A stretch of DNA of 64,000 nucleotides from ZC4RG29 sp964521255 (GCA_964521255.1 CAZFRM010000006.1:133451-197450), one strand, 5' to 3'; counted from the stretch's first letter, positions 45,085 through 54,405 are shown. Program-made: numbers and translations. The notes: generated from the sequence alone by a model not told the origin.

Positions 45085-46590
45085 ATGATATTGAGCAAAC
45101 GATCTGAAAAAGAATTGTTGATTGCGCATGATCGACTCGCAAGTGTTATTCACAATTTTCATGGTACCGTTCTCCTTGAGGACGAATCAGAAAAACTTGT
45201 ATTAACGAATCAGGCATTTTGTGATTTGTTCAATCTTCAGGATTCACCTGACCAATTGGTTGGAAAGGATTGCAACACAGTTTTCACTCAAGCTAAAATC
45301 CTCTTTAACGATTCCCGGAAATTTATTTTTAGAATAAGGCAACTGAAGGTGCAAAGAGAAGCATTCATTAATGAGGAAATTGAACTTGTTAATGGTGAGA
45401 CCTGGGAACGTGATTACATTCCCGTTTATTCAGACAAAATTTTCCTGGGCCATTTTTGGGTCTATAGAAATGTTTCAGAAAGAAAGGAAGCGGAACAAAT
45501 TGTAAAGGAAAGTGAAGAAAGATATCGTCTATTGGCGGATAACATGCTTGATATGGTTGGGCTTCACATGCCGAATGGAGTTTATTTGTATGTGAGTCCT
45601 TCTTTCACAAAAACATTAGGCTATGAAGAAAAAGAATTATTAGGTCGTTCGCCTTATGATTTATTTCATCCTGAGGATAGCGAGAGAATTTCCCGTGACG
45701 CTCATCGCAGGGCAAAAGAAGGTGAAGATATTTCAGGTATTGAGTATCGCATTAGAAAAAAGGATGGAGACTACATTTGGCTCTCTACCAGTACTCGCCC
45801 TATAAAAGATGAAGAAGGTAATGTTACCATGCTCCAAACTGTTTCGAGAGACGTAACAGAGAGAATGATTACGCTTCAGCATCTTGAAGCGTTGAATCAT
45901 CAAAAAGACAAATTTTTTTCAATAATTGCTCATGACTTGCGGTCGCCTGTTTCTAATTGCGCTGGTCTGATTAATCTGCTTCGATCTGAACTTACTAACC
46001 TGACCTCTGAGCAGGAAATGTATTTTAAATATTTAGGCCACAGCATTAGCAGTCTGCAGCAATTGCTGGATGACCTTTTATTGTGGTCAAAAAGTCAGTT
46101 TGGTAAAATTACTTATGAACCGGTTGAAATATTTTTAAAAGAAGAAATTGATCTTATTATTTCTCAACTAATAGACTTAGCGCTTGCAAAAAATATTTCA
46201 ATTCGCGTTGAAATTGATCAGAACCTGCGCATTCTGGCTGATCGCCACATGCTGGATACAATTATACGGAATTTGTTATCTAATGGAATTAAGTTTTCAA
46301 ACGCGCTGGCTGAAATAATTGTTAGCGCTGAGCAAATAGATGACTTTATAAAAATTTCGGTGAAGGATTCTGGAATTGGAATTAACCATGATACTTTAAA
46401 AGACCTTTTCTCAAAAACTATAATGATCAGTACACGGGGCACGCATGGTGAGAAAGGATCAGGCCTGGGTCTTGAGTTGTGTCGCGATTTTGTTGAAATG
46501 CATAGCGGAAAGATTTGGGCAGAAAGTGAACCCGGCAAGGGGAGTACATTCTCATTTTACGCTTCCTTTGTTCCGTCCATAAAGATTTAA
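45085..46590 (+). CDS. PAS-PAS sensor histidine kinase
   Basis: This 501-residue protein has no membrane helix. Two PAS domains (about 10-135 with EDESEKLVLTNQAFCDLFNL, and 140-270 with MLDMVGLHMPNGVYLYVSP and DGDYIWLSTSTRPIKDEEG) precede the kinase core: FSIIAHDLRSPVSNC (His about 282), IRNLLSNGIKFSN, VKDSGIGINHDTLK, GSGLGLELCRDFV. It is a cytosolic sensor. No response regulator is encoded nearby. Confidence 0.93.
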   Translation: MILSKRSEKELLIAHDRLASVIHNFHGTVLLEDESEKLVLTNQAFCDLFNLQDSPDQLVGKDCNTVFTQAKILFNDSRKFIFRIRQLKVQREAFINEEIELVNGETWERDYIPVYSDKIFLGHFWVYRNVSERKEAEQIVKESEERYRLLADNMLDMVGLHMPNGVYLYVSPSFTKTLGYEEKELLGRSPYDLFHPEDSERISRDAHRRAKEGEDISGIEYRIRKKDGDYIWLSTSTRPIKDEEGNVTMLQTVSRDVTERMITLQHLEALNHQKDKFFSIIAHDLRSPVSNCAGLINLLRSELTNLTSEQEMYFKYLGHSISSLQQLLDDLLLWSKSQFGKITYEPVEIFLKEEIDLIISQLIDLALAKNISIRVEIDQNLRILADRHMLDTIIRNLLSNGIKFSNALAEIIVSAEQIDDFIKISVKDSGIGINHDTLKDLFSKTIMISTRGTHGEKGSGLGLELCRDFVEMHSGKIWAESEPGKGSTFSFYASFVPSIKI

Positions 46591-46617
46591 TAATTGCTTT
46601 GAGCGCTTTTCTGTATT

Positions 46618-46899
46618 TTGTTTGTTACAAGAAAGATGATCTGGCGGGCAATTATATTGTTATTCATTGAAGTTGCGCCTCTTGCTGTAGTTTCTCAATC
46701 TGTTTCAGTCAGAGGTATTGTTAAAGATGGGACTAATCGTCGTGATACATTACTTACGGTGAAGCTTGAGGAGAAAGCAAGTGAGTTAGATAAATCTTCT
46801 TGAAGATGTATTAAATGAGGAGGTAAATTTGATATGTCTTCCTTAGAAAGCTTTAAATACAACATCAAGTACATCGACGGCAATAACGAATTAAAATAA
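46618..46899 (+). pseudogene. Possible remnant of a small secreted protein
   Basis: A TTG at 46618 or ATG at 46636 starts a signal-peptide-like stretch (MIWRAIILLFIEVAPLAVVSQ) followed by VSVRGIVKDGTNRRDTLLTV. A TGA at 46801 and another at 46816 interrupt the frame. The same frame continues GGKFDMSSLESFKYNIKYID to a TAA at 46897. It may be a decayed gene with two stop codons or a short secreted peptide of 55 residues; I cannot decide. Confidence 0.3.
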
Positions 46900-46906
46900 T
46901 CCTCCA

Positions 46907-47452
46907 TTGAATTTTAAATCCACAATACTCATGCTTCCCGGACTGGGGAGTTCAGGTGAAAAGCATTGGCAGACATTATGGGAGAAACAATTCCCTTCAT
47001 TTATTCGTGTACATCAGCAGGATTGGGACACGCCTCGCTGTGAGGATTGGATTGAAACAATTGATACAGAAATATTAAAACACAAACCTGAGAATGTTAT
47101 TCTTGTAGGCCATAGCCTGGCTTGTGCAACAATTGTTTTTTGGGCCAGGCGATTTAATCGTAAAATAAAAGGAGCATTGTTAGTTGCCCCCAGTGATACG
47201 GAAGCAGAAACATATCCACCGGGCACAAAAGGCTTTACTCCAATGCCTTTGATCAAATTGGATTTTCCATCTATTACCATTATGAGTGATGATGATAATT
47301 ACGTAACAGCAGCACGGGCAACGTTATTTGCAAACGAATGGGGAAGTGAATTGATTACTATTGGAAAAGCCGGTCATATAAATGCTGCATCAGACCTTGG
47401 TGGATGGCAGGATGGATTGACCTATTTGCAAAAGTTAGATAAATCAGTTTGA
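46907..47452 (+). CDS. RBBP9/YdeN-family alpha/beta hydrolase
   Basis: This 181-residue protein matches the RBBP9/YdeN serine-hydrolase group: STILMLPGLGSSGEKHWQTL with QQDWDTPRCEDW, the nucleophile Ser in VILVGHSLACATIVFWA (about residue 69), and the end with the catalytic His in KAGHINAASDLGGWQDG. Substrate unknown. The start is the TTG at 46907; the ATG at 46931 would cut into the first strand. Confidence 0.88.
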   Translation: MNFKSTILMLPGLGSSGEKHWQTLWEKQFPSFIRVHQQDWDTPRCEDWIETIDTEILKHKPENVILVGHSLACATIVFWARRFNRKIKGALLVAPSDTEAETYPPGTKGFTPMPLIKLDFPSITIMSDDDNYVTAARATLFANEWGSELITIGKAGHINAASDLGGWQDGLTYLQKLDKSV

Positions 47453-47465
47453 TTAAGAATGCGGA

Positions 47466-47749
47466 GGTTGTGCAACTACTAATGACAAGTTTCTCTTCTT
47501 CCATTGATAAACCATTCTTACGTACGAGGATTTCATTCATAATGCTATCGCTGCCCTCTGACTCCCTGAAGCCTGCCTGCCTGCATAGGCAGGGGAGAAC
47601 CACAGCGCGCAGGTCCCTTCAGGGATAAAGGGCGTGGGAGGGCAATTCATAGTGAGTATTCCCTTCAGAATAGAAGGGCTGCGATGGGCTTAGTTGTGAG
47701 GTGTGGGTACCGTTGTCATTTCAACTTTTGAGCCGAAGGTTGTGCAACT
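47466..47749. repeat. Repeat-rich element bounded by 12-base direct repeats
   Basis: GGTTGTGCAACT occurs at 47466-47477 and again at 47738-47749. Between them lie several stem-loops: CCTGCCT-gcat-AGGCAGG (47576-47593), TCCCTTCAGGGAT with AAAGGG, and CCCTTCAGAATAGAAGGG. No gene is visible. It looks like a composite non-coding element inserted between the hydrolase and the next gene, though its mobility is not shown. Confidence 0.55.
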
Positions 47750-47859
47750 CAGAATAATAGACCATTTATTTTTATTAATTGCAGATAAACGTAAAAACCC
47801 TTACTTGCCATTTGTATAGTTATTTTGAGAAACTATTTTCGCGGAACATTATTGAATAA

Positions 47860-49092
47860 ATGAAGAAAATCGTCTGGTTGTGCTTAGTGATTATTTGGTC
47901 GGCATATGAGTTGGCAGCACAACAAACGCCCTATGTAATTCTGGTATCGTTTGATGGCTTTCGATACGATTATGTGCAACGCCTGAAGCCGCCTCACTTC
48001 ACATCTTTTATTAAGAAAGGCAGTGGGGCTAAAGGCCTGATCCCTGTTTTTCCTTCGAAGACTTTTCCAAATCATTACAGTATTGTTACCGGTTTGTATC
48101 CGGGAAATCACGGATTGGTTGATAATTATTTCTTCGATCAGAAGCGCAGCGAGTTATATTCAATGAAGTCGAAACAAACGGTAACTGATCCTTACTATTA
48201 TCAAGGTACACCGCTTTGGAAACTGGCACAACAGGGAGGGTTAAAATCAGCCTCGTACTTTTGGGTAGGTTCAGAAATACCAATGTGGGGTTGGCATCCT
48301 GACTATTTTTATCCTTACGATGAAGCTGTGCCCTTTGATGAACGCATAGACAAAGTGCTCGAATGGTTAGCCCTTCCGGAAAACGAGCGACCTCATTTTA
48401 TTACACTTTATTTCTCATCGCCTGATAAGGAGTCTGATGACTATGGACCCTTTGGCGAGCAAACCAAAGAAGCCGTATATCGGGTTGACTCATTGTTGGG
48501 TAAATTGATGGAGGGAGTGGAAAAGACAAACCTGCCCATAAATGTTATTCTCGTATCCGATCATGGATTGAAAGAATTGGAAATGAAGAATGACACTTTT
48601 ATTTTTTTGGACGAACTTCTTGATCTGAAAAATTCCTCTATTAAGGTTGCTAACGGAGGATCACAGGCGCATATCTATGTCAGGGATAATAAACAATTAG
48701 ATTCTTTGTACACACTTCTCTCTGCAAAGAAAAAAAATTTTCGCGTCCTCAGGCAAGATGAATTTCCTAAGCACTGGCATTACAATAATGAACGATCGGG
48801 TGACTTGTTGATTGTAGCCGACCCAGGGCATTATATTCGTGAATACGACCGTGCGAAGTTTATGAAGAATATTAAGGAAGGAAGCAAATGGGGAGCCCAC
48901 GGTTATGATCCTTACCTCGTTAAAGACATGAAAGGAATTTTTTACGCCCAGGGACCAAACATAAAACAGGGTGTTGAGGTATCAGCTTTTGAAAATATAC
49001 ATGTGTATCCATTCATTGCACGAATCCTTAAGCTTACTATTCCTCCTATCGATGGTGACATAAGAGTACTTGATAAAATTTACAAAGAGTAG
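47860..49092 (+). CDS. Nucleotide pyrophosphatase/phosphodiesterase (NPP) family
   Basis: This 410-residue secreted enzyme has a signal peptide (VWLCLVIIWSAYELAAQQ) and belongs to the alkaline phosphatase superfamily. VILVSFDGFRYDYVQRL carries the metal Asp, PVFPSKTFPNHYSIVTGLYP the nucleophile Thr (about residue 69), and LVSDHGLKELEMKN and GAHGYDPYL the remaining metal ligands. NPPs cleave phosphodiester or pyrophosphate bonds of nucleotides or lipids outside the cytoplasm. Confidence 0.92.
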   Translation: MKKIVWLCLVIIWSAYELAAQQTPYVILVSFDGFRYDYVQRLKPPHFTSFIKKGSGAKGLIPVFPSKTFPNHYSIVTGLYPGNHGLVDNYFFDQKRSELYSMKSKQTVTDPYYYQGTPLWKLAQQGGLKSASYFWVGSEIPMWGWHPDYFYPYDEAVPFDERIDKVLEWLALPENERPHFITLYFSSPDKESDDYGPFGEQTKEAVYRVDSLLGKLMEGVEKTNLPINVILVSDHGLKELEMKNDTFIFLDELLDLKNSSIKVANGGSQAHIYVRDNKQLDSLYTLLSAKKKNFRVLRQDEFPKHWHYNNERSGDLLIVADPGHYIREYDRAKFMKNIKEGSKWGAHGYDPYLVKDMKGIFYAQGPNIKQGVEVSAFENIHVYPFIARILKLTIPPIDGDIRVLDKIYKE

Positions 49093-49237
49093 ACCTGGAT
49101 TTATTAATGAGAGCATCGTTTACTAATATAAAACATTTGCTTACTGCCATTTTTCCGTTTGTAGATTTTTGAATGAACTAAGTAGCACTAAATCACTAAA
49201 CGATTAATATCTCTAAATCATTTTGATGTTGAAGTTA

Positions 49238-49732
49238 TCATGTAAGCATTTCAATAATCCTTGAATGCTGTGGAAATTCTTTAAGCAAATCAGTTCGTTT
49301 TCCTAATTCAAAATCCTGAAAATCAAAACCCGGAGCAACGGTGCATCCGGCAAGGGTATAACTATTACTTTCATTTACTTTAGCACCGAACCAGCAGTTA
49401 GCCGGAATAATTACTTGTAGTGTCTGACCTTTTTCAATCTCAGTTCCCAATGTATGCGTGATGAGTTTATCATGGGTCAACACATATATTGACAAGGAAC
49501 CACCTGAATGATAGTGCCACAGTTCATCAGATTTAATTCTATGAAACATGGAACGGTCTTGTGAGCGCAACAGAAAATAGATTGCCGTGGAAAAGTTTCT
49601 ATCGGCTTCAAACCTTTTGGGTAATCCTCTATGAGGAATGACTTCATCAGATCGGTAAGTTTCCATATAAAATCCGCCTTCAGGATGGGCTATCAAGCCG
49701 AGATGTTCAATCCAATATTCTGCTGGTTTCAC
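49238..49732 (-). CDS. DUF985/cupin protein (COG3542-like)
   Basis: This 164-residue protein has the COG3542 signature: AEYWIEHLGLIAHPEGGFYM, STAIYFLLRSQDRSMFHRIK and SDELWHYHSGGSLSIYVL, where the His and Glu fit cupin metal binding. The function is unknown. The 145 bases upstream and 155 bases downstream hold no other gene before the tRNA. Confidence 0.9.
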   Translation of the reverse strand: MKPAEYWIEHLGLIAHPEGGFYMETYRSDEVIPHRGLPKRFEADRNFSTAIYFLLRSQDRSMFHRIKSDELWHYHSGGSLSIYVLTHDKLITHTLGTEIEKGQTLQVIIPANCWFGAKVNESNSYTLAGCTVAPGFDFQDFELGKRTDLLKEFPQHSRIIEMLT

Positions 49733-49887
49733 TTTATTTTCATTTTACAGTCAAAAGTGGATATTCTATTCGTTTTTGAAAAGTGAAAAAATCTCCATTT
49801 AAAAATTGTTCCAGCCAATTTCAATTCCATACATTTGCAATCCTTGTCATGCACACTCACACTTAATTGGCAATTGATAATTGAATT

Positions 49888-49960
<73 letters not shown>

Positions 49961-49981
49961 CGGGAAGGTACAAGGGCAGAG

Positions 49982-50010
49982 GTACGAAGTTTCTCCCTCT
50001 TACTTCGTAC
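49982..50010. repeat. Hairpin between the two tRNA genes
   Basis: GTACGAAGT (49982-49990) pairs perfectly with ACTTCGTAC (50002-50010), and the region repeats the words GTACGAAGT and CTCGTACTT, similar in style to the other intergenic repeats. It could serve in processing of a tRNA precursor or as a terminator. Confidence 0.6.
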
Positions 50011-50032
50011 TTCTAACCTCGTACTTTAAACA

Positions 50033-50107
50033 GGGGTGTTAGCTCAGCTGGTTTAGAGCACTTGCTTGACAGGCAAGGGGTCACTGGTTCGAACCCAGTA
50101 CATCCCA
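50033..50107 (+). tRNA. tRNA-Val, anticodon GAC
   Basis: Acceptor GGGGTGT (50033-50039) pairs with ACATCCC (50100-50106, one G:T), D arm GCTC/GAGC, anticodon arm CTTGC/GCAAG around loop TTGACAG (anticodon GAC), T arm ACTGG-TTCGAAC-CCAGT. Discriminator A; CCA not encoded. It is a second valine isoacceptor, the first being at 35669. Confidence 0.96.
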
Positions 50108-50279
50108 CAGAAAGAATAGTGAATGATTGAATGAAGAATGGTTGAATAAGAAGGTTCGTTTCATCTGTATGAGGTTTCAATCTTCGAAATAAGAGTATCA
50201 ATTTTTCCTCTTCAAGCTCATCTGGTTTCCCAGACGATTTGTTTCAAAGCAGCGGCCTTGCATTCATCCTGGTAATCCC

Positions 50280-51674
50280 TTAATCCCTTAATCCAGGTCC
50301 TTTCTTCTTCGGTAACTCAAAACGCAATTTCACTTTAGCCTTACTTTTTACAGGTTCACTGTTGCGTTTGGTAGGTGTCCATTTCGGCCCTTCTTTAATC
50401 AGGCGAATTACCTCGTCATCACAACCACTGCCTAAACTTTTTACAACCCTGAAATCAGTTAGCAGGCCACTAGGCTCTACGGTAAATTGTACGGTCACTT
50501 TCCCTTCAATGTTATTCTCTAATGCCACCTGGGGATACTGAATATTTTTCTCCAGGTAATTCCTGTATTCTTTTTTGCCACCTACGGGTTCTGTAAGCTC
50601 CCACATTGTTCCCTCAAATTCTTTTTCTTCTCCTGTTCCATAACCTGTTACTACTACTTCACTTAGCTCTGAAACATCAGGGGCCATCTGTACATTAATC
50701 TCTGTGGCGTTCTCATCTTTTTGGATGGCAATCTCCTGGGATTCCATTCCTATATAAGAGAACATAACGTTATTTTGATTTTCCTGAATGGCTATTTGGT
50801 AATTACCATTAAGGTCGGTTACTGTTCCGACAGAAGCACCCTTCACGGATACATTCACACCGGGCAAGGGTAATCCATCATCCTTATCCGTAACTTTTCC
50901 TTTAATGATTTTTGATGGCACTTTTATTTTGGCAGAAACAGGTGCACCTGACGGAGCGGATTGAGCCACATCTGCCGATCTTCGCTTAGCGTCTTCTTTT
51001 TCATTGACAGATCGTTTCATTTTTGCCCTGTCATCTTTTTTAAGTTCTTCCTGCGCCAGACTGGGAGAGATTATAACTTCATCAGCTTCAGCTTTCTCTT
51101 CTACAATAATTTCTTCGAGATGTTCTTTTGGTTTTTCAGAATCTAATGCAAAGTTGGGTTTGGTTTCTTCTGCCGTCTCTTTGGGCTGATCTTCTTCTTT
51201 TACGCGTCTCTCTGTTTTTTCCGGAGATGCTTCTGTTGCAGATTGAATGGCCTCTTGTTTAACCGTTATTTCATCGTCGCTTGAAACTGAGTCCGATAAA
51301 CCAGGTGTTGAAATACCGGGTTGTGTTTCTTCCTCCGTTTTGTTTAGCGCTATTGAATTGGTGTTTGCTTTTTCGTCTACAATGTTAAGAACAATGAATG
51401 TTGATGCGGCTAACAGCAAAAGTCCTGCGGCAATTCGTAGCGGCCATTTCCAGTAAAATGATTGTGGTGATCCTTTCTGGTTTGCCTTTGCGCTTATTGA
51501 CGACTGTAAACTTTTTACATCTGCAATAAAATCATCCGGTGAGATAGCCGATCCTCCTTCAATAGCTTCTGCAAGAAAAGGATCGTCAAGCGCTTTCTTT
51601 TCAAGTGCATGCATCTCTGCCGGACTTAATTTTCCGCTCAGGTATTTTTCGATATCGTCTTGCAGGTTATGCAT
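50280..51674 (-). CDS. Anti-sigma factor fused to a plug-like domain and TonB C-terminus
   Basis: This 464-residue protein combines unusual parts. The N-terminus (residues 1-70, DDIEKYLSGKLSPAEMHALE) resembles a cytosolic anti-sigma domain, followed by one membrane helix (about 77-98). A periplasmic stretch rich in Glu and Lys leads to a CarbopepD_reg-type sandwich (IKGKVTDKDDGLPLPGVNVS, about 255-340) ending in the receptor-plug motif SEVVVTGYG. A TonB C-terminal domain (from about 370, NYLEKNIQYPQVALENNIEG) closes it. It overlaps the sigma gene by eight bases, so it probably sequesters that sigma. Fusion of anti-sigma, receptor-like prologue and TonB in one chain suggests direct coupling of a surface signal to transcription. 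Confidence 0.82.
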   Translation of the reverse strand: MHNLQDDIEKYLSGKLSPAEMHALEKKALDDPFLAEAIEGGSAISPDDFIADVKSLQSSISAKANQKGSPQSFYWKWPLRIAAGLLLLAASTFIVLNIVDEKANTNSIALNKTEEETQPGISTPGLSDSVSSDDEITVKQEAIQSATEASPEKTERRVKEEDQPKETAEETKPNFALDSEKPKEHLEEIIVEEKAEADEVIISPSLAQEELKKDDRAKMKRSVNEKEDAKRRSADVAQSAPSGAPVSAKIKVPSKIIKGKVTDKDDGLPLPGVNVSVKGASVGTVTDLNGNYQIAIQENQNNVMFSYIGMESQEIAIQKDENATEINVQMAPDVSELSEVVVTGYGTGEEKEFEGTMWELTEPVGGKKEYRNYLEKNIQYPQVALENNIEGKVTVQFTVEPSGLLTDFRVVKSLGSGCDDEVIRLIKEGPKWTPTKRNSEPVKSKAKVKLRFELPKKKGPGLRD

Positions 51675-52230
51675 TTCGTTCCATGCACATTTTCAAATTT
51701 CGTTTCCCGTTTTGTATAAAGCTTTTTACTTTATTAAAATCATATCCGGTCATGTCAGTGATTTCCTGGTAACACCGTTGTTGAAGATAGAACAACTGAA
51801 CACAGTGTTTCTGTTCATGCCCAAGTTCTTCCATACATTTCTCCAATTTACCAAGATTGGCTTCCAATTCCAGACCATCGTCAGGATGCAGATCACCATT
51901 GGATTCCATAATAAACGGACTAATTTCTTCAAATTTTTTGCCCTTTCTGGACCTGATTTCCATTAAGCAGTGATTTCGTGCCGTGACGTAGAGCCAGCTT
52001 TTAAAATGAGTGACTTCGTGTTGCCGCAGGGTGGTAATGAGCTTCTCAAACACTTGCATCACAGCATCCTTGCTTTCATCACGATCTTTAAGGTATTTCA
52101 GACACACACCATACACCAGGGATGTATATCGCTGGTACAGCAACCCCAGGATTTCCATATCACCAGACTTTTTATAAAGCTCAACGAGCTCAAGGTCAGT
52201 CATTTCCTGATGTGGTTTCGGAAGCAGCAT
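51667..52230 (-). CDS. ECF-type RNA polymerase sigma factor
   Basis: This 187-residue protein has sigma-70 regions 2 and 4: ILGLLYQRYTSLVYGVCLKY with KDRDESKDAVMQVFEKLI, FKSWLYVTARNHCLME, and the C-terminal HTH in YLQQRCYQEITDMTGYDFNK. It directs RNA polymerase to alternative promoters. The anti-sigma gene begins inside its last eight bases. The start of the divergent vWA gene lies 132 bases away. Confidence 0.93.
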   Translation of the reverse strand: MLLPKPHQEMTDLELVELYKKSGDMEILGLLYQRYTSLVYGVCLKYLKDRDESKDAVMQVFEKLITTLRQHEVTHFKSWLYVTARNHCLMEIRSRKGKKFEEISPFIMESNGDLHPDDGLELEANLGKLEKCMEELGHEQKHCVQLFYLQQRCYQEITDMTGYDFNKVKSFIQNGKRNLKMCMERNA

Positions 52231-52362
52231 TGCTCAATAATACGAAAAATCAAGATGTTGAAATCCTGAAGTAAGGGTCATTTAAAATGGATGTAGAAAA
52301 AACTGTGAAAGTTTTATGGAAAGTAACTGCCTCCTGAATCTCATATCCAAAATTAAACTACC

Positions 52363-54219
52363 ATGAAAAAGTTAAATATCGTATGGATTGCTCTTGTCTT
52401 TGTATGTCTTGCATTTAGTCCGTCACAAGACAGAGTAATTAAAGGAAAAGTTACGGCAGCTTCTGATGGAAGTGTAATGCCGGGTGTTAATGTACTTCTA
52501 AAAGGTGCCACCACCGCAACAACTACGGATGGAAACGGAGTTTATCAGATTACGGTTCCTTCAACAGGAGGCAAATTGATTTTCTCGTTCATCGGTTATG
52601 TTTCCAAAGAAATCAAAATCGGTGAAAAGGACATTATCAATGTTACCCTTGCAGAAGATATTCAAGCGCTTGAAGAGGTTGTAGTTATAGGTTATGGTGT
52701 ACAGAAAAGAAAGGATGTGACAGGGGCATCTGTAAAAATTCGTGGTATCCGTTCGGTTAGTCCAGCCGCCACATATGACTATGAGCAACAATCTCAATGG
52801 AACACCGAAGAATATGATGGCATAGAAGAAAATATTTTTCACGAAGCGTTGAAAAAACCACTCTCAACTTTTTCAATAGACGTTGACGCCGCTTCATACA
52901 GTAACATCAGAAGGTTTATCAACAACGGTCAGCGACCACCAAAAGATGCTGTTCGCATTGAAGAAATGATCAACTACTTTGATTACGATTATAATCAACC
53001 TTCAAGTGAGCATCCTTTTGAAGTGATCACTGAAATCTCAACTGCACCGTGGAATGAAAAACATAAGCTGGTACATGTAGGCCTACAGGGAAAAAGAATC
53101 CCCACTGAAAATTTGCCTCCATCCAACCTCGTGTTTTTGATTGATGTATCAGGTTCAATGAATGATCCGAACAAGCTGCCGCTTTTAAAATCATCTTTCA
53201 AAATGTTAGTGGAAAAACTTAGAGAACAAGATCATGTTGCCATTGTGGTGTATGCAGGCGCTGCGGGATTGGTTCTTGAACCTACATCAGGAGCAGAGAA
53301 GCGAACTATTTTAGATGCAATTGATCGTCTGGAAGCAGGTGGTTCTACAGCCGGTGGTGAAGGAATTAAACTGGCGTATGCAGTAGCGAAAGAACATTTT
53401 AAAAAGGATGGCAACAACCGTATAATACTGGCTACAGATGGAGATTTTAATATTGGCGAATCAAGCAACGCTGCCATGGAACGGTTGATTGAAGAGAAGC
53501 GTAAATCAGGAATTTTCCTTACCGTTCTTGGATACGGTATGGGCAACTACAAAGATTCTAAAATGGAAGTACTGGCGAATAAAGGAAATGGTAATTATGC
53601 GTACATCGATAATATAACGGAAGCCAGAAAAGTTTTGGTGAATGAATTTGGTGGAACACTGTTTACCATTGCCAAAGATGTGAAACTTCAAATTGAATTC
53701 AACCCTACGATAGTAAAAGCTTATCGTCTTATCGGTTATGAAAACAGATTGTTGAAAGATGAAGATTTCAATAACGATAAGAAGGATGCCGGTGAATTGG
53801 GTGCAGGTCACACCGTAACGGCGTTGTATGAAATTATTCCTGTCGGTGTAGAAAGTGAATTTTTTAAAGTTGATGATTTGAAATATCAAAAAACTAAAAT
53901 CGATCCCGATGCATATAAGTCAAAAGAATTGATGACGATTAAGCTTCGCTACAAACAACCTGATAAAGATGTGAGCAAGCTTATCGTTCATCCGCTAAAT
54001 GATTCAAACATCTTATTGGCAAAAACTTCAAACAATTTCCGTTGGTCGGCATCGGTAGCAGCTTTTGGAATGTTGTTGAGAGAATCAGAATACGTTAAGG
54101 ATTTCACTTACGACCAGGTGGTTCAATTAGCAGAAGGATCGCGTGGTCACGATAAAGAAGGATATCGAATTGAGTTTATCAACATGGTAAAATCATTCGG
54201 GCTGGTGGCGAGTAGATAA
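52363..54219 (+). CDS. von Willebrand A protein with plug-like prologue (YfbK-like)
   Basis: This 618-residue protein starts with a signal peptide, then a CarbopepD_reg-type domain (RVIKGKVTAASDGSVMPGVN, about 24-100) and the plug motif EEVVVIGYGVQKRKDVTGAS. No barrel follows. The YfbK N-terminal domain is seen in PLSTFSIDVDAASYSNIRRF, then a von Willebrand A domain with MIDAS FLIDVSGSMNDPNK (about residue 260), and a DUF3520-type C-terminus. It is divergent from the sigma/anti-sigma pair, whose anti-sigma carries the same prologue. Signal-peptide plus MIDAS suggests a surface or periplasmic adhesive role; function unproven. Confidence 0.88.
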   Translation: MKKLNIVWIALVFVCLAFSPSQDRVIKGKVTAASDGSVMPGVNVLLKGATTATTTDGNGVYQITVPSTGGKLIFSFIGYVSKEIKIGEKDIINVTLAEDIQALEEVVVIGYGVQKRKDVTGASVKIRGIRSVSPAATYDYEQQSQWNTEEYDGIEENIFHEALKKPLSTFSIDVDAASYSNIRRFINNGQRPPKDAVRIEEMINYFDYDYNQPSSEHPFEVITEISTAPWNEKHKLVHVGLQGKRIPTENLPPSNLVFLIDVSGSMNDPNKLPLLKSSFKMLVEKLREQDHVAIVVYAGAAGLVLEPTSGAEKRTILDAIDRLEAGGSTAGGEGIKLAYAVAKEHFKKDGNNRIILATDGDFNIGESSNAAMERLIEEKRKSGIFLTVLGYGMGNYKDSKMEVLANKGNGNYAYIDNITEARKVLVNEFGGTLFTIAKDVKLQIEFNPTIVKAYRLIGYENRLLKDEDFNNDKKDAGELGAGHTVTALYEIIPVGVESEFFKVDDLKYQKTKIDPDAYKSKELMTIKLRYKQPDKDVSKLIVHPLNDSNILLAKTSNNFRWSASVAAFGMLLRESEYVKDFTYDQVVQLAEGSRGHDKEGYRIEFINMVKSFGLVASR

Positions 54220-54222
54220 AAT

Positions 54223-54370
54223 AGTCCGAAAGTAGGGAAGTCAGGAAGTCCGAAAGCAATGCAACTATGAAAGTAGATTTGCATTGCTTTTATGCTTTAC
54301 ATCCCGGAGAACAATCTCAAAAATTCAGTAGACATACTTCCAGACTTTCCGACTTCCGGTCTTTCTGACT
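54223..54370. repeat. 34-base imperfect inverted repeat enclosing a perfect hairpin
   Basis: The left arm (54223-54256) and right arm (54337-54370) match as inverted repeats at 26 of 34 positions, both built of the word AGTCnGAAAG/GGAAGTC. Inside, AAGCAATGCAA (54254-54264) pairs perfectly with TTGCATTGCTT (54279-54289), followed by TTTATG, and probably terminates the vWA transcript. Confidence 0.75.
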
Positions 54371-54405
54371 TTTATTAAATCATTTTTACTATTTTTACCC
54401 ATTCT

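Noticed and set aside
47358..47603. Minus-strand frame inside the repeat element and the hydrolase gene end
   Set aside because: It crosses the direct-repeat element and antisense of a real gene, so it is probably chance.
50108..50279. Possible RNA gene after tRNA-Val(GAC)
   Set aside because: Only short GAATGAT/GATTGAATGAAG words are seen; no stable fold or known RNA motif was found.
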